13,550 bases of DNA from Bordetella parapertussis. GTDB taxonomy: Bacteria; Pseudomonadota; Gammaproteobacteria; Burkholderiales; Burkholderiaceae_C. Position 1 is the first letter of the stretch. Every line of letters begins with the position of its first letter. The stretch lies in NCBI GenBank assembly GCA_945899335.1, contig CAMDIP010000019.1, positions 1-13,550 of the forward strand, read 5' to 3'. A program made the position numbers and the translations under genes. Below the pieces are notes generated by a model. That model had not been told where the DNA came from, made no database searches, and was given only the letters and a program-made list of their open reading frames with translations. Shown piece by piece: positions 6,739 to 13,550 of the stretch.

Positions 6739-6755
6739 GTGCGCGTGCGCGCGCG
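6729..6755. repeat. 27-bp alternating purine-pyrimidine tract (Z-DNA candidate)
   Basis: Every base from A6729 to G6755 alternates purine and pyrimidine. The first 10 bases are mixed ATACGTACAT, and the rest is GC/GT dinucleotides ending in eight bases of CG repeat. Such tracts flip to left-handed DNA under negative supercoiling. It lies between topB and the SET gene, inside the predicted SET leader and upstream of the topB ribosome binding site. Confidence 0.8.
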
Positions 6756-6763
6756 AGACGACA

Positions 6764-6773
6764 GATTGTAAGC
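6764..6773 (-). promoter_or_regulatory. -10 element of the SET-birA operon (GCTTACAATC)
   Basis: The minus strand reads GCTTACAATC with hexamer TACAAT, 66 nt before the SET ATG. The predicted start near 6758 gives a leader of about 60 nt that begins with the CG-rich alternating tract. A -35 would lie inside the first codons of topB; no good match is seen. Confidence 0.5.
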
Positions 6774-6780
6774 AAGGAAG
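6774..6780 (+). promoter_or_regulatory. Ribosome binding site of topB
   Basis: AAGGAAG ends 6 nt before the ATG at 6787. It is the best Shine-Dalgarno match among the genes here and fixes the topB start. I could not pick a convincing topB promoter in 6698-6773. Confidence 0.75.
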
Positions 6781-6786
6781 AATTGC

Positions 6787-9741
6787 ATGAGTAAAACACT
6801 GGTCATCGCCGAGAAGCCCTCTGTGGCACAAGACATCGTTCGCGCCTTGACGCCAAGCGCAGGCAAGTTTGAAAAGCACGACGATCATTTCGAGAACGAC
6901 ACCTTTGTGGTCACCAGCGCGGTGGGCCATTTGGTGGAAATCCAAGCGCCCGAGGAGTTTGATGTCAAACGCGGCAAGTGGAGCTTTGCCCACCTGCCGG
7001 TCATCCCGCCTTACTTTGACTTGAAGCCGGTGGAGAAAACCAAGTCGCGCCTGTCGGCGGTGGTCAAACAAGCCAAGCGCAAAGACGTGAGCGACATCAT
7101 CAACGCCTGTGACGCGGGGCGCGAGGGTGAGCTCATCTTCCGATTGATAGAGCAATACGCCGGCGGCAAAAAACCTTTGGACAAACCTGTGAAACGGCTG
7201 TGGCTGCAGTCCATGACGCCACAAGCCATCCGCGACGGTTTTGGCAGCTTGCGCACCAGCAAACAAATGCAAGGCTTGGCCGACGCCGCGCGCAGCAGGT
7301 CGGAAGCCGATTGGCTGGTCGGCATCAACGGCACCCGCGCCTTCACCGCGTTCAACTCCCGCGATGGCGGGTTCTTCCTGACCACCGTCGGTCGGGTGCA
7401 AACACCCACCCTGTCGGTGGTGGTTGAGCGTGAAGAACTGATCCGCAAATTCATCAGCCGCGACTACTGGGAAGTCCACGCCAGCTTTGCAGCCGCCGCA
7501 GGTGCGTATGCCGGCAAATGGTTCAACCCCACGCACAAAGCCAACGCCGACGACAAAGAAATCAAGGAAGACCGTGTTTGGACATTGGGCGAAGCGCAAG
7601 CCATTGCCGAGGCGGTGCGTAACCAAACCGCCACGGTGACGGAGGAAAGCAAACCCAGCAGCAAGGGCAGCCCCGGCCTGTTCGACCTGACCACCTTGCA
7701 GCGCGAGGCCAATGGCCGCTTTGGCTTCTCGGCCAAAACCACGCTGTCGCTGGCGCAAAGCCTGTACGAGCGCCACAAGGCCTTGACCTACCCGCGTACC
7801 GACTCCAAGCACCTGCCCGAGGACTACCTGCCCACCGTCAAAGAGACCATGCAAATGCTGGCTAACAGCGGCATGGGGCACCTCGCGCCGTTTGCCAAAA
7901 CCGCCATCGCGCAGGGTTACATCAAGCCCAGCAAAAAGGTGTTTGACAACGCCAAGGTCAGCGACCACTTTGCCATCATCCCCACACTCGAAGCACCCAG
8001 CGGTTTGTCCGACGCCGAGCAAAAGCTGTACGACTTTGTGGTGCGCCGCTTCATCGCTGTGTTCTACCCCGCCGCGCAATTCATGGACACCACCCGCATC
8101 AGCCAAGTAGCAGCTGCGGGCAAAACCCACCACTTCAAAACCACTGGCCGCGTGTTGGTGGAGCCGGGTTGGCAAGCCATTTACGGCAAAGAGGTGGATG
8201 AGGAAGAAGACAAAGAGTCCGGCAAGATTTTGGTGAAACTCAATGCGGGCGAAAAACCCAAAGTGTCTGAGGCCGACCCCAAAGGCCTGAAAACCCGCCC
8301 ACCGGCGCGCTACACCGAGGCGACCCTTTTGGGCGCGATGGAGGGTGCTGGCAAAACCGTGGAAGACGACGAGCTGCGCGAAGCCATGCAAGAAAAAGGC
8401 TTGGGCACGCCTGCCACACGCTCGTCCATCATTGAGGGCTTGCTGAACGAAAAATACATGTTGCGCGAAGGCCGTGAGTTGATCCCCACCGCCAAAGCCT
8501 TCCAGCTGATGACGCTGCTGCGTGGTTTGGGCGTGGAAGAGTTGTCACGCGCCGACCTGACCGGCGACTGGGAGTTCAAGCTCTCGCAAATGGAAAAAGG
8601 CCAGTTGTCGCGCGAAGACTTCATGAAAGACATCGCCGAGATGACCGCTCGCATGGTGAAAAAAGCCAAGGAATACGACCGCGACACCATCCCTGGCGAC
8701 TATGCCACCCTCACCACGCCCTGCCCCACATGCGCTGGCGTGGTGAAAGAAAACTACCGCCGCTACACCTGCATCGGCAAAGCCGGTGCAGTGGCCACCA
8801 CCAATGCAGACGGCGAGATTGAAGGCCCAGGCTGCGGCTTCTCGTTTGGCAAAACACCGGCAGGCCGCACCTTTGAGCCCACCGAGGTGGAGCAGTTTTT
8901 GCACGACAAAAAAATCGGCCCCTTGGAAGGTTTCCGCTCCAAAGCCGGTTGGCCTTTCACCGCCGAAATTGCGCTCAAGTTCAACGAGGAAGAAAAAAAC
9001 TGGAAGCTGGAGTTCGACTTTGGCGACGACAAAAACGCCGAGAGCGGCGAGATTGTGGAGTTTGGCGAGGCCGAGAACTTGGGCGCTTGCCCCAAGTGCG
9101 GTTCTGCGGTGCACGAGCACGGCGCCAATTATGTGTGCAGCAAATCTGTGCCCACCATCGCCCAGCCCACGCCGAGCTGCGACTTCAAAAGCGGGCGCGT
9201 CATCTTGCAACAGGTGATTGAGCACGACCAAATCAAAAAACTGCTGGCTGAGGGCAAAACCGATTTGCTGGAGAAATTTGTCTCCATGCGCACCCGACGT
9301 GCCTTCAAGGCCTACCTGAGCTACGACGCCGAAGCCGGCAAGGTGAGCTTTGCGTTTGAGCCCAGCAAGTACCCGAAAAAAGGCGGCGCACCCACCACCC
9401 GCGCCTTGGTGAAAGCAGCGGGCAAAACCATACCCGGCAAAAAGACGCCTGCGGCCAAGAAAGCTGCAGCGAAAGTTGCCAAAGACCCCAAACCCAAAGC
9501 CCCGCGCAAAACCGCAGCCGGCAAAGCACCCAGCGCGGCCTTAGCCGCAGTGATTGGCCCCGAGGCCGTGGCCCGCACCGAGGTGATGAAAAAACTGTGG
9601 GACTACATCAAGGCAAATGGCTTGCAAGACCTCAAAGACAAACGCACGATTCAGTGCGACGCCAAACTCAAAACCGTGTTTGGCAAGGACAGTGTGGGGA
9701 TGTTTGAGTTGGCAGGGTTGATTGGGGCGCATTTGAGTTGA
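6787..9741 (+). CDS. topB: DNA topoisomerase III with C-terminal zinc ribbons, Lys-rich tail and SWIB domain
   Basis: Type IA topoisomerase that passes single strands through a transient nick and decatenates DNA. At 984 residues it is about 330 longer than E. coli TopB. Order of parts: Toprim domain with AEKPS (8-12) and DAGREGE (109-115); GRVQTPTL (202-209); active-site Tyr335 in TYPRTDS; the rest of the core to about 640; two zinc ribbons (C646, C649, C662, C683 and C768, C771, C784, C798); a Lys/Ala/Pro-rich tail (about 879-918) like histone H1; and a SWIB domain (about 931-984) beginning TEVMKKLWDYIKANGLQD. DAGREGE in place of DPDREGE occurs in other TopB proteins. SWIB domains are known from eukaryotic chromatin remodellers and from chlamydial topoisomerase I. 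It is divergent from a SET methyltransferase and 152 bp upstream of yajC. Confidence 0.96.
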   Translation: MSKTLVIAEKPSVAQDIVRALTPSAGKFEKHDDHFENDTFVVTSAVGHLVEIQAPEEFDVKRGKWSFAHLPVIPPYFDLKPVEKTKSRLSAVVKQAKRKDVSDIINACDAGREGELIFRLIEQYAGGKKPLDKPVKRLWLQSMTPQAIRDGFGSLRTSKQMQGLADAARSRSEADWLVGINGTRAFTAFNSRDGGFFLTTVGRVQTPTLSVVVEREELIRKFISRDYWEVHASFAAAAGAYAGKWFNPTHKANADDKEIKEDRVWTLGEAQAIAEAVRNQTATVTEESKPSSKGSPGLFDLTTLQREANGRFGFSAKTTLSLAQSLYERHKALTYPRTDSKHLPEDYLPTVKETMQMLANSGMGHLAPFAKTAIAQGYIKPSKKVFDNAKVSDHFAIIPTLEAPSGLSDAEQKLYDFVVRRFIAVFYPAAQFMDTTRISQVAAAGKTHHFKTTGRVLVEPGWQAIYGKEVDEEEDKESGKILVKLNAGEKPKVSEADPKGLKTRPPARYTEATLLGAMEGAGKTVEDDELREAMQEKGLGTPATRSSIIEGLLNEKYMLREGRELIPTAKAFQLMTLLRGLGVEELSRADLTGDWEFKLSQMEKGQLSREDFMKDIAEMTARMVKKAKEYDRDTIPGDYATLTTPCPTCAGVVKENYRRYTCIGKAGAVATTNADGEIEGPGCGFSFGKTPAGRTFEPTEVEQFLHDKKIGPLEGFRSKAGWPFTAEIALKFNEEEKNWKLEFDFGDDKNAESGEIVEFGEAENLGACPKCGSAVHEHGANYVCSKSVPTIAQPTPSCDFKSGRVILQQVIEHDQIKKLLAEGKTDLLEKFVSMRTRRAFKAYLSYDAEAGKVSFAFEPSKYPKKGGAPTTRALVKAAGKTIPGKKTPAAKKAAAKVAKDPKPKAPRKTAAGKAPSAALAAVIGPEAVARTEVMKKLWDYIKANGLQDLKDKRTIQCDAKLKTVFGKDSVGMFELAGLIGAHLS

Positions 9742-9743
9742 GG

Positions 9744-9812
9744 TCGTCATTGCGTTAATTCGTCATTGCCAGGGGCTTTAGCCCCGAAGCAAGGACAGCG
9801 CCATCCAATGAC
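9744..9812. repeat. REP-like palindromic repeat between topB and yajC
   Basis: TCGTCATTGC occurs twice as a direct repeat (9744-9753, 9760-9769). From 9762 to 9812 a 51-bp unit is bounded by GTCATTG and its complement CAATGAC, with an inner palindrome GGGGCTTTAGCCCC (9772-9785) followed by GAAGCAA. This matches the layout of the small dispersed CGTCATTGC...GAAGCAA repeats of many proteobacterial genomes, as I remember them. The inner stem lacks a T-run, so it is not a standard terminator, though it may protect or pause the topB transcript. Confidence 0.55.
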
Positions 9813-9832
9813 TGAATCTTGTAATGACCACG

Positions 9833-9864
9833 TTGGCATGCAGAAAACCCAACCGCATACAATC
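9833..9864 (+). promoter_or_regulatory. Promoter of yajC-secD-secF
   Basis: The -10 motif GCATACAATC (9855-9864, hexamer TACAAT) is 29 nt before the yajC start. TTGGCA at 9833-9838 differs by one base from TTGACA but is 19 bp away, slightly long. A start near 9870 gives a leader of about 24 nt. Confidence 0.6.
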
Positions 9865-9881
9865 GCCGGTTGCCCGAATTT

Positions 9882-9885
9882 GGAG
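9882..9885 (+). promoter_or_regulatory. Ribosome binding site that fixes the yajC start
   Basis: GGAG lies 8 nt before the GTG at 9894. It argues for that GTG and against an in-frame TTG at 9870, which lies at the predicted transcription start. Confidence 0.65.
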
Positions 9886-9893
9886 AATTTACT

Positions 9894-10226
9894 GTGTTCA
9901 TTTCATCTGCCTACGCCCAATCCGCACCCGCCGCCACCGCCGGTGGTGACCTCGGTTCCTCGCTCATGAGCATGCTGCCTTTGGTGTTGATGTTTGTGGT
10001 GCTGTATTTCGTCATGATCCGCCCCCAAATGAAACGCCAAAAAGAACTCAAGGCCATGCTCGACGCATTGGCCAAGGGCGACGAAGTGGTCACCTCGGGC
10101 GGCATGTTGGGCAAGATCGCCCAACTGGGCGACAACCAAATTGGTTTGGAAGTGGGCAACGGCGTGACACTGCAACTGCAGCGCTCAGCGGTGGTGCAAG
10201 TGCTGCCCAAAGGCAGCATCAAATAA
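9894..10226 (+). CDS. yajC: Preprotein translocase subunit YajC
   Basis: Small inner-membrane partner of SecD and SecF in the holo-translocon. The 110-residue protein starts with GTG: a short N-terminus FISSAYAQSAPAA, one transmembrane helix (about 26-46, SMLPLVLMFVVLYFVMI), the family motif RPQMKRQKELKAM just after it, then a small cytoplasmic domain with GDEVVTSGGMLGKI. Length and layout match E. coli YajC (110). The start is set by GGAG at the right spacing. It begins the yajC-secD-secF operon, with 21 bp to secD. In many proteobacteria queA and tgt precede yajC; here topB does instead, and yajC has its own promoter. Confidence 0.96.
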   Translation: MFISSAYAQSAPAATAGGDLGSSLMSMLPLVLMFVVLYFVMIRPQMKRQKELKAMLDALAKGDEVVTSGGMLGKIAQLGDNQIGLEVGNGVTLQLQRSAVVQVLPKGSIK

Positions 10227-10247
10227 TTTAACACTGACGCCTGCGCC

Positions 10248-12143
10248 ATGAACCGTTACGCCATTTGGAAATACCTGGTCATCCTGATCGCTTTTTGCGT
10301 GGGTGGCTTGTACACCGTGCCCAATTTCTTTGGCGAAGCACCGGCGGTACAAGTTTCTCCTGCCCGAGCCAGCGCCAAGGTCGACACCGCCACCTTGGGC
10401 AAAGTGGAAGAGGCGCTCAAAGCCGCGTCGCTCACACCCACCTTGATCGGCCTTGAAAACAACTCGCTCAAAGCGCGGTTCGAAACCACCGAACAGCAAC
10501 TTCAAGCCAAAGACGCCATGCAACAGGCGCTCAACCCTGATGCGGCCAACCCCGCGTATGTGGTGGCGCTGAACTTGATACCGCGCACGCCCACTTGGTT
10601 GTCGACCTTGAATGCTGCACCTATGTACCTGGGTCTGGATTTGCGCGGCGGTGTGCACTTCATGTTGCAAGTGGACATGCAAGCAGCTCTGACCAAAAAG
10701 CTCGACTCTTTGAGCGGCGACTTGCGCAGCGCTTTGCGCGAAAAAAACCTGCGCCACAACGGTATTTCTCGCGAAAAAGAAACGATTCTGATGGGGTTTC
10801 GCGACCAAGCCACAGCTGATGCGGCGCAATCGCTGATGCGCGACCAGTTCCCCGATTTGGCGTCTACCCTCAACCCGCAAGGCGATGAAGTCAAGCTCAG
10901 CGCCAGCTTGAAACCCGAAGCAGCACGTCGCGTACAAGACCAAGCCCTCAAGCAAAACATCACCACGCTGCACAACCGTATCAACGAGCTGGGTGTGGCT
11001 GAACCCGTCATCCAGCAACAAGGCTTAGACCGCATCGTGGTGCAGCTCCCCGGTGTGCAAGACACCGCCAAAGCCAAAGACATTTTGGGTCGTACGGCAA
11101 CCCTTGAAATCCGCATGGTTGAAGAAAGCAGCGAAGCACGTTTGGCCGAGGTGGGCAGCGGCGCCGTGCCTTTTGGTGCGGAAAAATACCTGGACCGCAA
11201 TGGCCAAGCGGTGATTGTGAAAAAGGTCGTGGTGCTGACGGGCGAAAACCTGACCGACGCCCAACCCGGCTTTGACAACCAAACACAAGAAGCGGCGGTT
11301 CACCTGACCTTGGATGCCAAAGGCGCTCGCATCTTCAAAGAAGTCACCCGTGAAAACGTGGGCAAGCGCATGGCCATCTTGCTGTTTGAAAAAGGCAAAG
11401 GCGAAGTGGTGACCTCTCCCGTGATTCGCAGCGAAATTGGCGGCGGTCGGGTGCAAATTTCAGGTCGCATGACCACCGTGGAAGCTGCGGACACCTCATT
11501 GCTGCTGCGTGCTGGTTCCCTGGCCGCACCCATGGAAATCATCGAAGAGCGCACCATTGGCCCAAGCTTGGGTGCTGAGAACATCGCCAAAGGCTTTGAC
11601 AGTGTCACTTGGGGCTTTGTCGCTGTTACCGCCTTCATGTGCCTTTATTACGCCTTGTTTGGCGTCATCTCCAGCATTGCACTGGCAGTGAATTTGCTGT
11701 TATTGGTGGCGGTGCTCTCTATGCTGCAAGCCACGCTCACGCTACCAGGTATGGCGGCCATGGCACTGGTGCTTGGCATGGCGATTGACGCCAACGTTCT
11801 GATCAATGAACGGGTTCGCGAAGAACTGCGCAACGGCGCGGCACCGCAAACCGCCATCCACATGGGCTACGACCGTGCGTGGTCAACGATTTTGGACTCC
11901 AACGTCACCACCTTGATCGCTGGTTTGGCGTTGTTGGCCTTTGGCTCGGGACCGGTGCGCGGTTTCGCGGTGGTGCATTGTTTAGGCATTCTCACCAGCA
12001 TGTTCTCAGCGGTGTTTTTCTCGCGCGGCTTGGTCAACCTTTGGTATGGCCGCCAAAAACGTTTGCAAACCGTCTCGATTGGCACGGTGTGGAAGCCTGA
12101 CGCCACCACCCAAGACGTGATTGCCAAAGCCAAAGCCGATTAA
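10248..12143 (+). CDS. secD: Protein translocase subunit SecD
   Basis: Inner-membrane protein that with SecF uses the proton gradient to pull preproteins out on the periplasmic side. The 631 residues match the family (E. coli 615). One transmembrane helix lies at about 7-25, followed by a large periplasmic region with the P1 motif LGLDLRGGVHF (128-138) and then five C-terminal helices (about 450-610). Asp514 in GMAIDANVLINERVREE is the conserved charge in the proton path. The periplasmic part also has GRTATLEIRMVEE and EIGGGRVQISG, typical of the substrate-gripping head. The ATG follows yajC by 21 bp and has no strong Shine-Dalgarno sequence. secF starts 12 bp after its stop. Confidence 0.97.
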   Translation: MNRYAIWKYLVILIAFCVGGLYTVPNFFGEAPAVQVSPARASAKVDTATLGKVEEALKAASLTPTLIGLENNSLKARFETTEQQLQAKDAMQQALNPDAANPAYVVALNLIPRTPTWLSTLNAAPMYLGLDLRGGVHFMLQVDMQAALTKKLDSLSGDLRSALREKNLRHNGISREKETILMGFRDQATADAAQSLMRDQFPDLASTLNPQGDEVKLSASLKPEAARRVQDQALKQNITTLHNRINELGVAEPVIQQQGLDRIVVQLPGVQDTAKAKDILGRTATLEIRMVEESSEARLAEVGSGAVPFGAEKYLDRNGQAVIVKKVVVLTGENLTDAQPGFDNQTQEAAVHLTLDAKGARIFKEVTRENVGKRMAILLFEKGKGEVVTSPVIRSEIGGGRVQISGRMTTVEAADTSLLLRAGSLAAPMEIIEERTIGPSLGAENIAKGFDSVTWGFVAVTAFMCLYYALFGVISSIALAVNLLLLVAVLSMLQATLTLPGMAAMALVLGMAIDANVLINERVREELRNGAAPQTAIHMGYDRAWSTILDSNVTTLIAGLALLAFGSGPVRGFAVVHCLGILTSMFSAVFFSRGLVNLWYGRQKRLQTVSIGTVWKPDATTQDVIAKAKAD

Positions 12144-12155
12144 AGAAAGCCTGAC

Positions 12156-13115
12156 ATGGAATTTTTCAAAATCCGCAAAGACATCCCGTTCATGCGCCAT
12201 GCTTTGGTGTTTAACGCGATTTCGTTGATCACCTTTTTGGCGGCGGTGTTTTTCCTCTTCAGCCGTGGATTGCATTTGTCGGTGGAGTTCACCGGCGGCA
12301 CCCTGATGGAGGTCAGTTTTGCACAACCTGCGCCGCTTGAACCCATGCGCGAGCGCATTGCGGCCTTGGGCATCAACGATGTGCAAGTGCAAAACTTTGG
12401 CTCTTCGCGCGATGTGCTGATCCGCATGCCTGCCGCCAAAGGCAGCAACACCGCCGAGCTGAGCAACAAAGTGTTTGGCAGCCTTAAAGAGATGGACGCC
12501 AGCGCCGAGTTGCGCCGCACCGAGTTTGTCGGTCCGCAAGTGGGCGACGAGCTGGCCATCGATGGCCTCAAGGCCTTGGCCTGTGTAGTCATTGGCATCA
12601 TGATTTATTTGGCCATTCGCTTTGAATGGAAATACGCGGTGGCGGGCATCATTGCCAACTTGCACGATGTCATCATCATCTTGGGCTTTTTTGCTTACTT
12701 CCAGTGGGAGTTTTCGCTGCCCGTGCTGGCTGCGGTGCTGGCGGTCTTGGGCTATTCAGTGAACGAGTCGGTGGTGATTTTTGATCGGGTACGAGAAAAC
12801 TTTCGCCGATTCCGCAAAATGAACACGGTCGAGATCATCGACAACGCCATCACTTCCACCATCAGCCGAACCATCATCACCCACGGCTGTACCCAATTGA
12901 TGGTCTTGTCCATGCTGCTGTTTGGTGGCGCCACATTGCACTACTTCGCCATGGCGCTGACCATCGGTATTTTGTTTGGCATTTATTCTTCAGTGTTTGT
13001 GGCCGCTGCGATTGCCATGTGGCTGGGTATACGCCGTGAAGACTTGATCAAACCGGTGAAAAAAGACGGCCCTGAAGAAGACCCGAACGACCCTAACTCG
13101 GGTGCAGTGGTTTAA
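12156..13115 (+). CDS. secF: Protein translocase subunit SecF
   Basis: Partner of SecD in the Sec accessory complex. The 319-residue protein (E. coli 323) has a first transmembrane helix at about 18-37, the periplasmic motif LSVEFTGGTLMEV soon after, and five further helices. The signature GYSVNESVVIFDRVREN (199-215) includes conserved Asp210 and Arg211. Its C-terminus is hydrophilic and acidic (GPEEDPNDPN). AAAGAAAG before the ATG is a weak ribosome binding site. It ends the yajC-secD-secF operon and converges on smg with 6 bp between stops. Confidence 0.97.
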   Translation: MEFFKIRKDIPFMRHALVFNAISLITFLAAVFFLFSRGLHLSVEFTGGTLMEVSFAQPAPLEPMRERIAALGINDVQVQNFGSSRDVLIRMPAAKGSNTAELSNKVFGSLKEMDASAELRRTEFVGPQVGDELAIDGLKALACVVIGIMIYLAIRFEWKYAVAGIIANLHDVIIILGFFAYFQWEFSLPVLAAVLAVLGYSVNESVVIFDRVRENFRRFRKMNTVEIIDNAITSTISRTIITHGCTQLMVLSMLLFGGATLHYFAMALTIGILFGIYSSVFVAAAIAMWLGIRREDLIKPVKKDGPEEDPNDPNSGAVV

Positions 13116-13121
13116 GCCTGC

Positions 13122-13550
13122 TCAGTGCGCGATGCGCGACTCTTGGTCGTCGCACAACTCATCGAGCACCAGCGCATCGGGTTCGATGCCAGCACTCCAG
13201 TAAACCATCAAGACGATGATTTTCAAGTCGTCTAAGCTGATGGGGTGGGTGGTCACTGCCATGGCGCGGTCCACCACAATCTCGCGCACCTGAGGTGGCA
13301 AGACGCCTGCACCTTCCATGAAGGTGATAAAGCCCAGTCCGGCGGCACCCAACTGCTGCTGCTCATTCACAGAATACACACGCATGCTGATGGGTGACTG
13401 CACATACGCAGTTTCCCAAGCAGTTTTGGGTGCATTGATTTGAATGGTTTCGGCATTGTTGGCAGCGGTGTGTAAGCCCGCGAGCCAAGACAGCGCTTGC
13501 TCTATTTCGTCGGCGTCAAAGCCGGCGGCACTGAGTTTGCGTCCTAAGAG
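13122..13550 (-). CDS. smg: Smg family protein, DUF494 (N-terminus missing)
   Basis: The frame is open to the last base, so the start lies beyond the window; a GTG at 13403 is internal. The 142 visible residues match E. coli Smg along their length: LSAAGFDADEIEQALSWLAGL aligns with the [22 protein letters not shown] region, SPISMRVYSVNEQQQL with DPLSMRIYTPEECERL, and LDDLKIIVLMVYWSAG with LEDLKWVILMVLFNIPG. About 25 N-terminal residues are missing. Its molecular role is unknown. In many proteobacteria smg sits with dprA/smf and a gene for a topoisomerase or its zinc-finger relative; dprA would be expected upstream, outside the window, and topB is 3.4 kb away here. Confidence 0.92.
   Translation of the reverse strand, partial: LLGRKLSAAGFDADEIEQALSWLAGLHTAANNAETIQINAPKTAWETAYVQSPISMRVYSVNEQQQLGAAGLGFITFMEGAGVLPPQVREIVVDRAMAVTTHPISLDDLKIIVLMVYWSAGIEPDALVLDELCDDQESRIAH

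Noticed and set aside
7099..7134. Gly in place of the second Asp of the Toprim DxD motif in TopB (DAGREGE) as a sign of lost activity
   Set aside because: The same DAGREGE form occurs in functional TopB proteins such as that of Bacillus, so it is a normal subtype.
6694..8391. 565-codon open frame antisense to topB
   Set aside because: It mirrors topB codon structure in GC-rich DNA, is rich in low-complexity Gly/Val/Phe/His with no domain I recognise, and topB is plainly real. Only its last 14 codons, in the SET leader, are kept as a possible leader ORF.
9772..9785. GGGGCTTTAGCCCC as the topB terminator
   Set aside because: It is followed by GAAGCAAGG, not a T-run, and fits better as the core of the repeat element.
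9870..9893. Earlier TTG start for yajC
   Set aside because: It lies at the predicted transcription start; GGAG at 9882-9885 points to the GTG at 9894, which gives the usual 110-residue length.
9766..9969. 67-codon ORF between topB and yajC
   Set aside because: It crosses the repeat and the yajC promoter and overlaps the yajC start in another frame, with Pro/His-rich sequence and no ribosome binding site.
10185..11021. 278-codon open frame antisense to secD
   Set aside because: It is a shadow of secD codons, with no recognisable domain and no promoter.

Overview
The window looks like chromosome from a betaproteobacterium of the order Burkholderiales, most likely the family Comamonadaceae. 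I infer this from protein style (a TctE-type kinase, a BirA without a DNA-binding domain, a topoisomerase III with a C-terminal SWIB domain, Smg), moderately high GC and a recurring TACAATC -10 element. The genus cannot be fixed by eye. There are no RNA genes, CRISPR arrays, insertion sequences or phage genes. The longest stretch without a gene is 152 bp (9742-9893).

Layout. (1) 1-1308 (+): a sensor histidine kinase of the TctE group, cut off by the window start. (2) 1305-5217: a ferric-iron type ABC importer. The ATPase fbpC (-) is divergent from the permease fbpB (+), which is followed by the periplasmic binding protein fbpA (+) with its own promoter and a Fur-like operator. (3) 6697-5233 (-): a tight operon of a SET-domain lysine methyltransferase, biotin-protein ligase BirA and a 61-residue membrane-anchored protein. 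Successive genes overlap by 1 and 4 nt, and a 14-codon leader ORF overlaps the first start by 4 nt. (4) 6787-9741 (+): topB, divergent from the SET operon, with two zinc ribbons, a Lys/Ala/Pro-rich tail and a SWIB domain. (5) 9894-13115 (+): the yajC-secD-secF protein-export operon. (6) 13122-13550 (-): smg (DUF494), cut off by the window end.

The iron genes form one importer: FbpA captures Fe3+ in the periplasm, FbpB is the channel and FbpC the motor. YajC, SecD and SecF form the accessory complex of the Sec translocon. The least ordinary part is 5233-9741. There a SET methyltransferase, a family best known from eukaryotic chromatin, lies back to back with a topoisomerase that ends in a histone-H1-like tail and a SWIB domain. 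The shared 89-bp promoter region holds a 27-bp alternating purine-pyrimidine tract.

Regulatory signals: the motif GCNTACAATC occurs before four genes (fbpC, fbpB, the SET gene, yajC) as a likely -10 element. Before fbpC it lies so close to the ATG that the mRNA may be leaderless. All three convergent gene pairs meet almost end to end, with no recognisable terminator.
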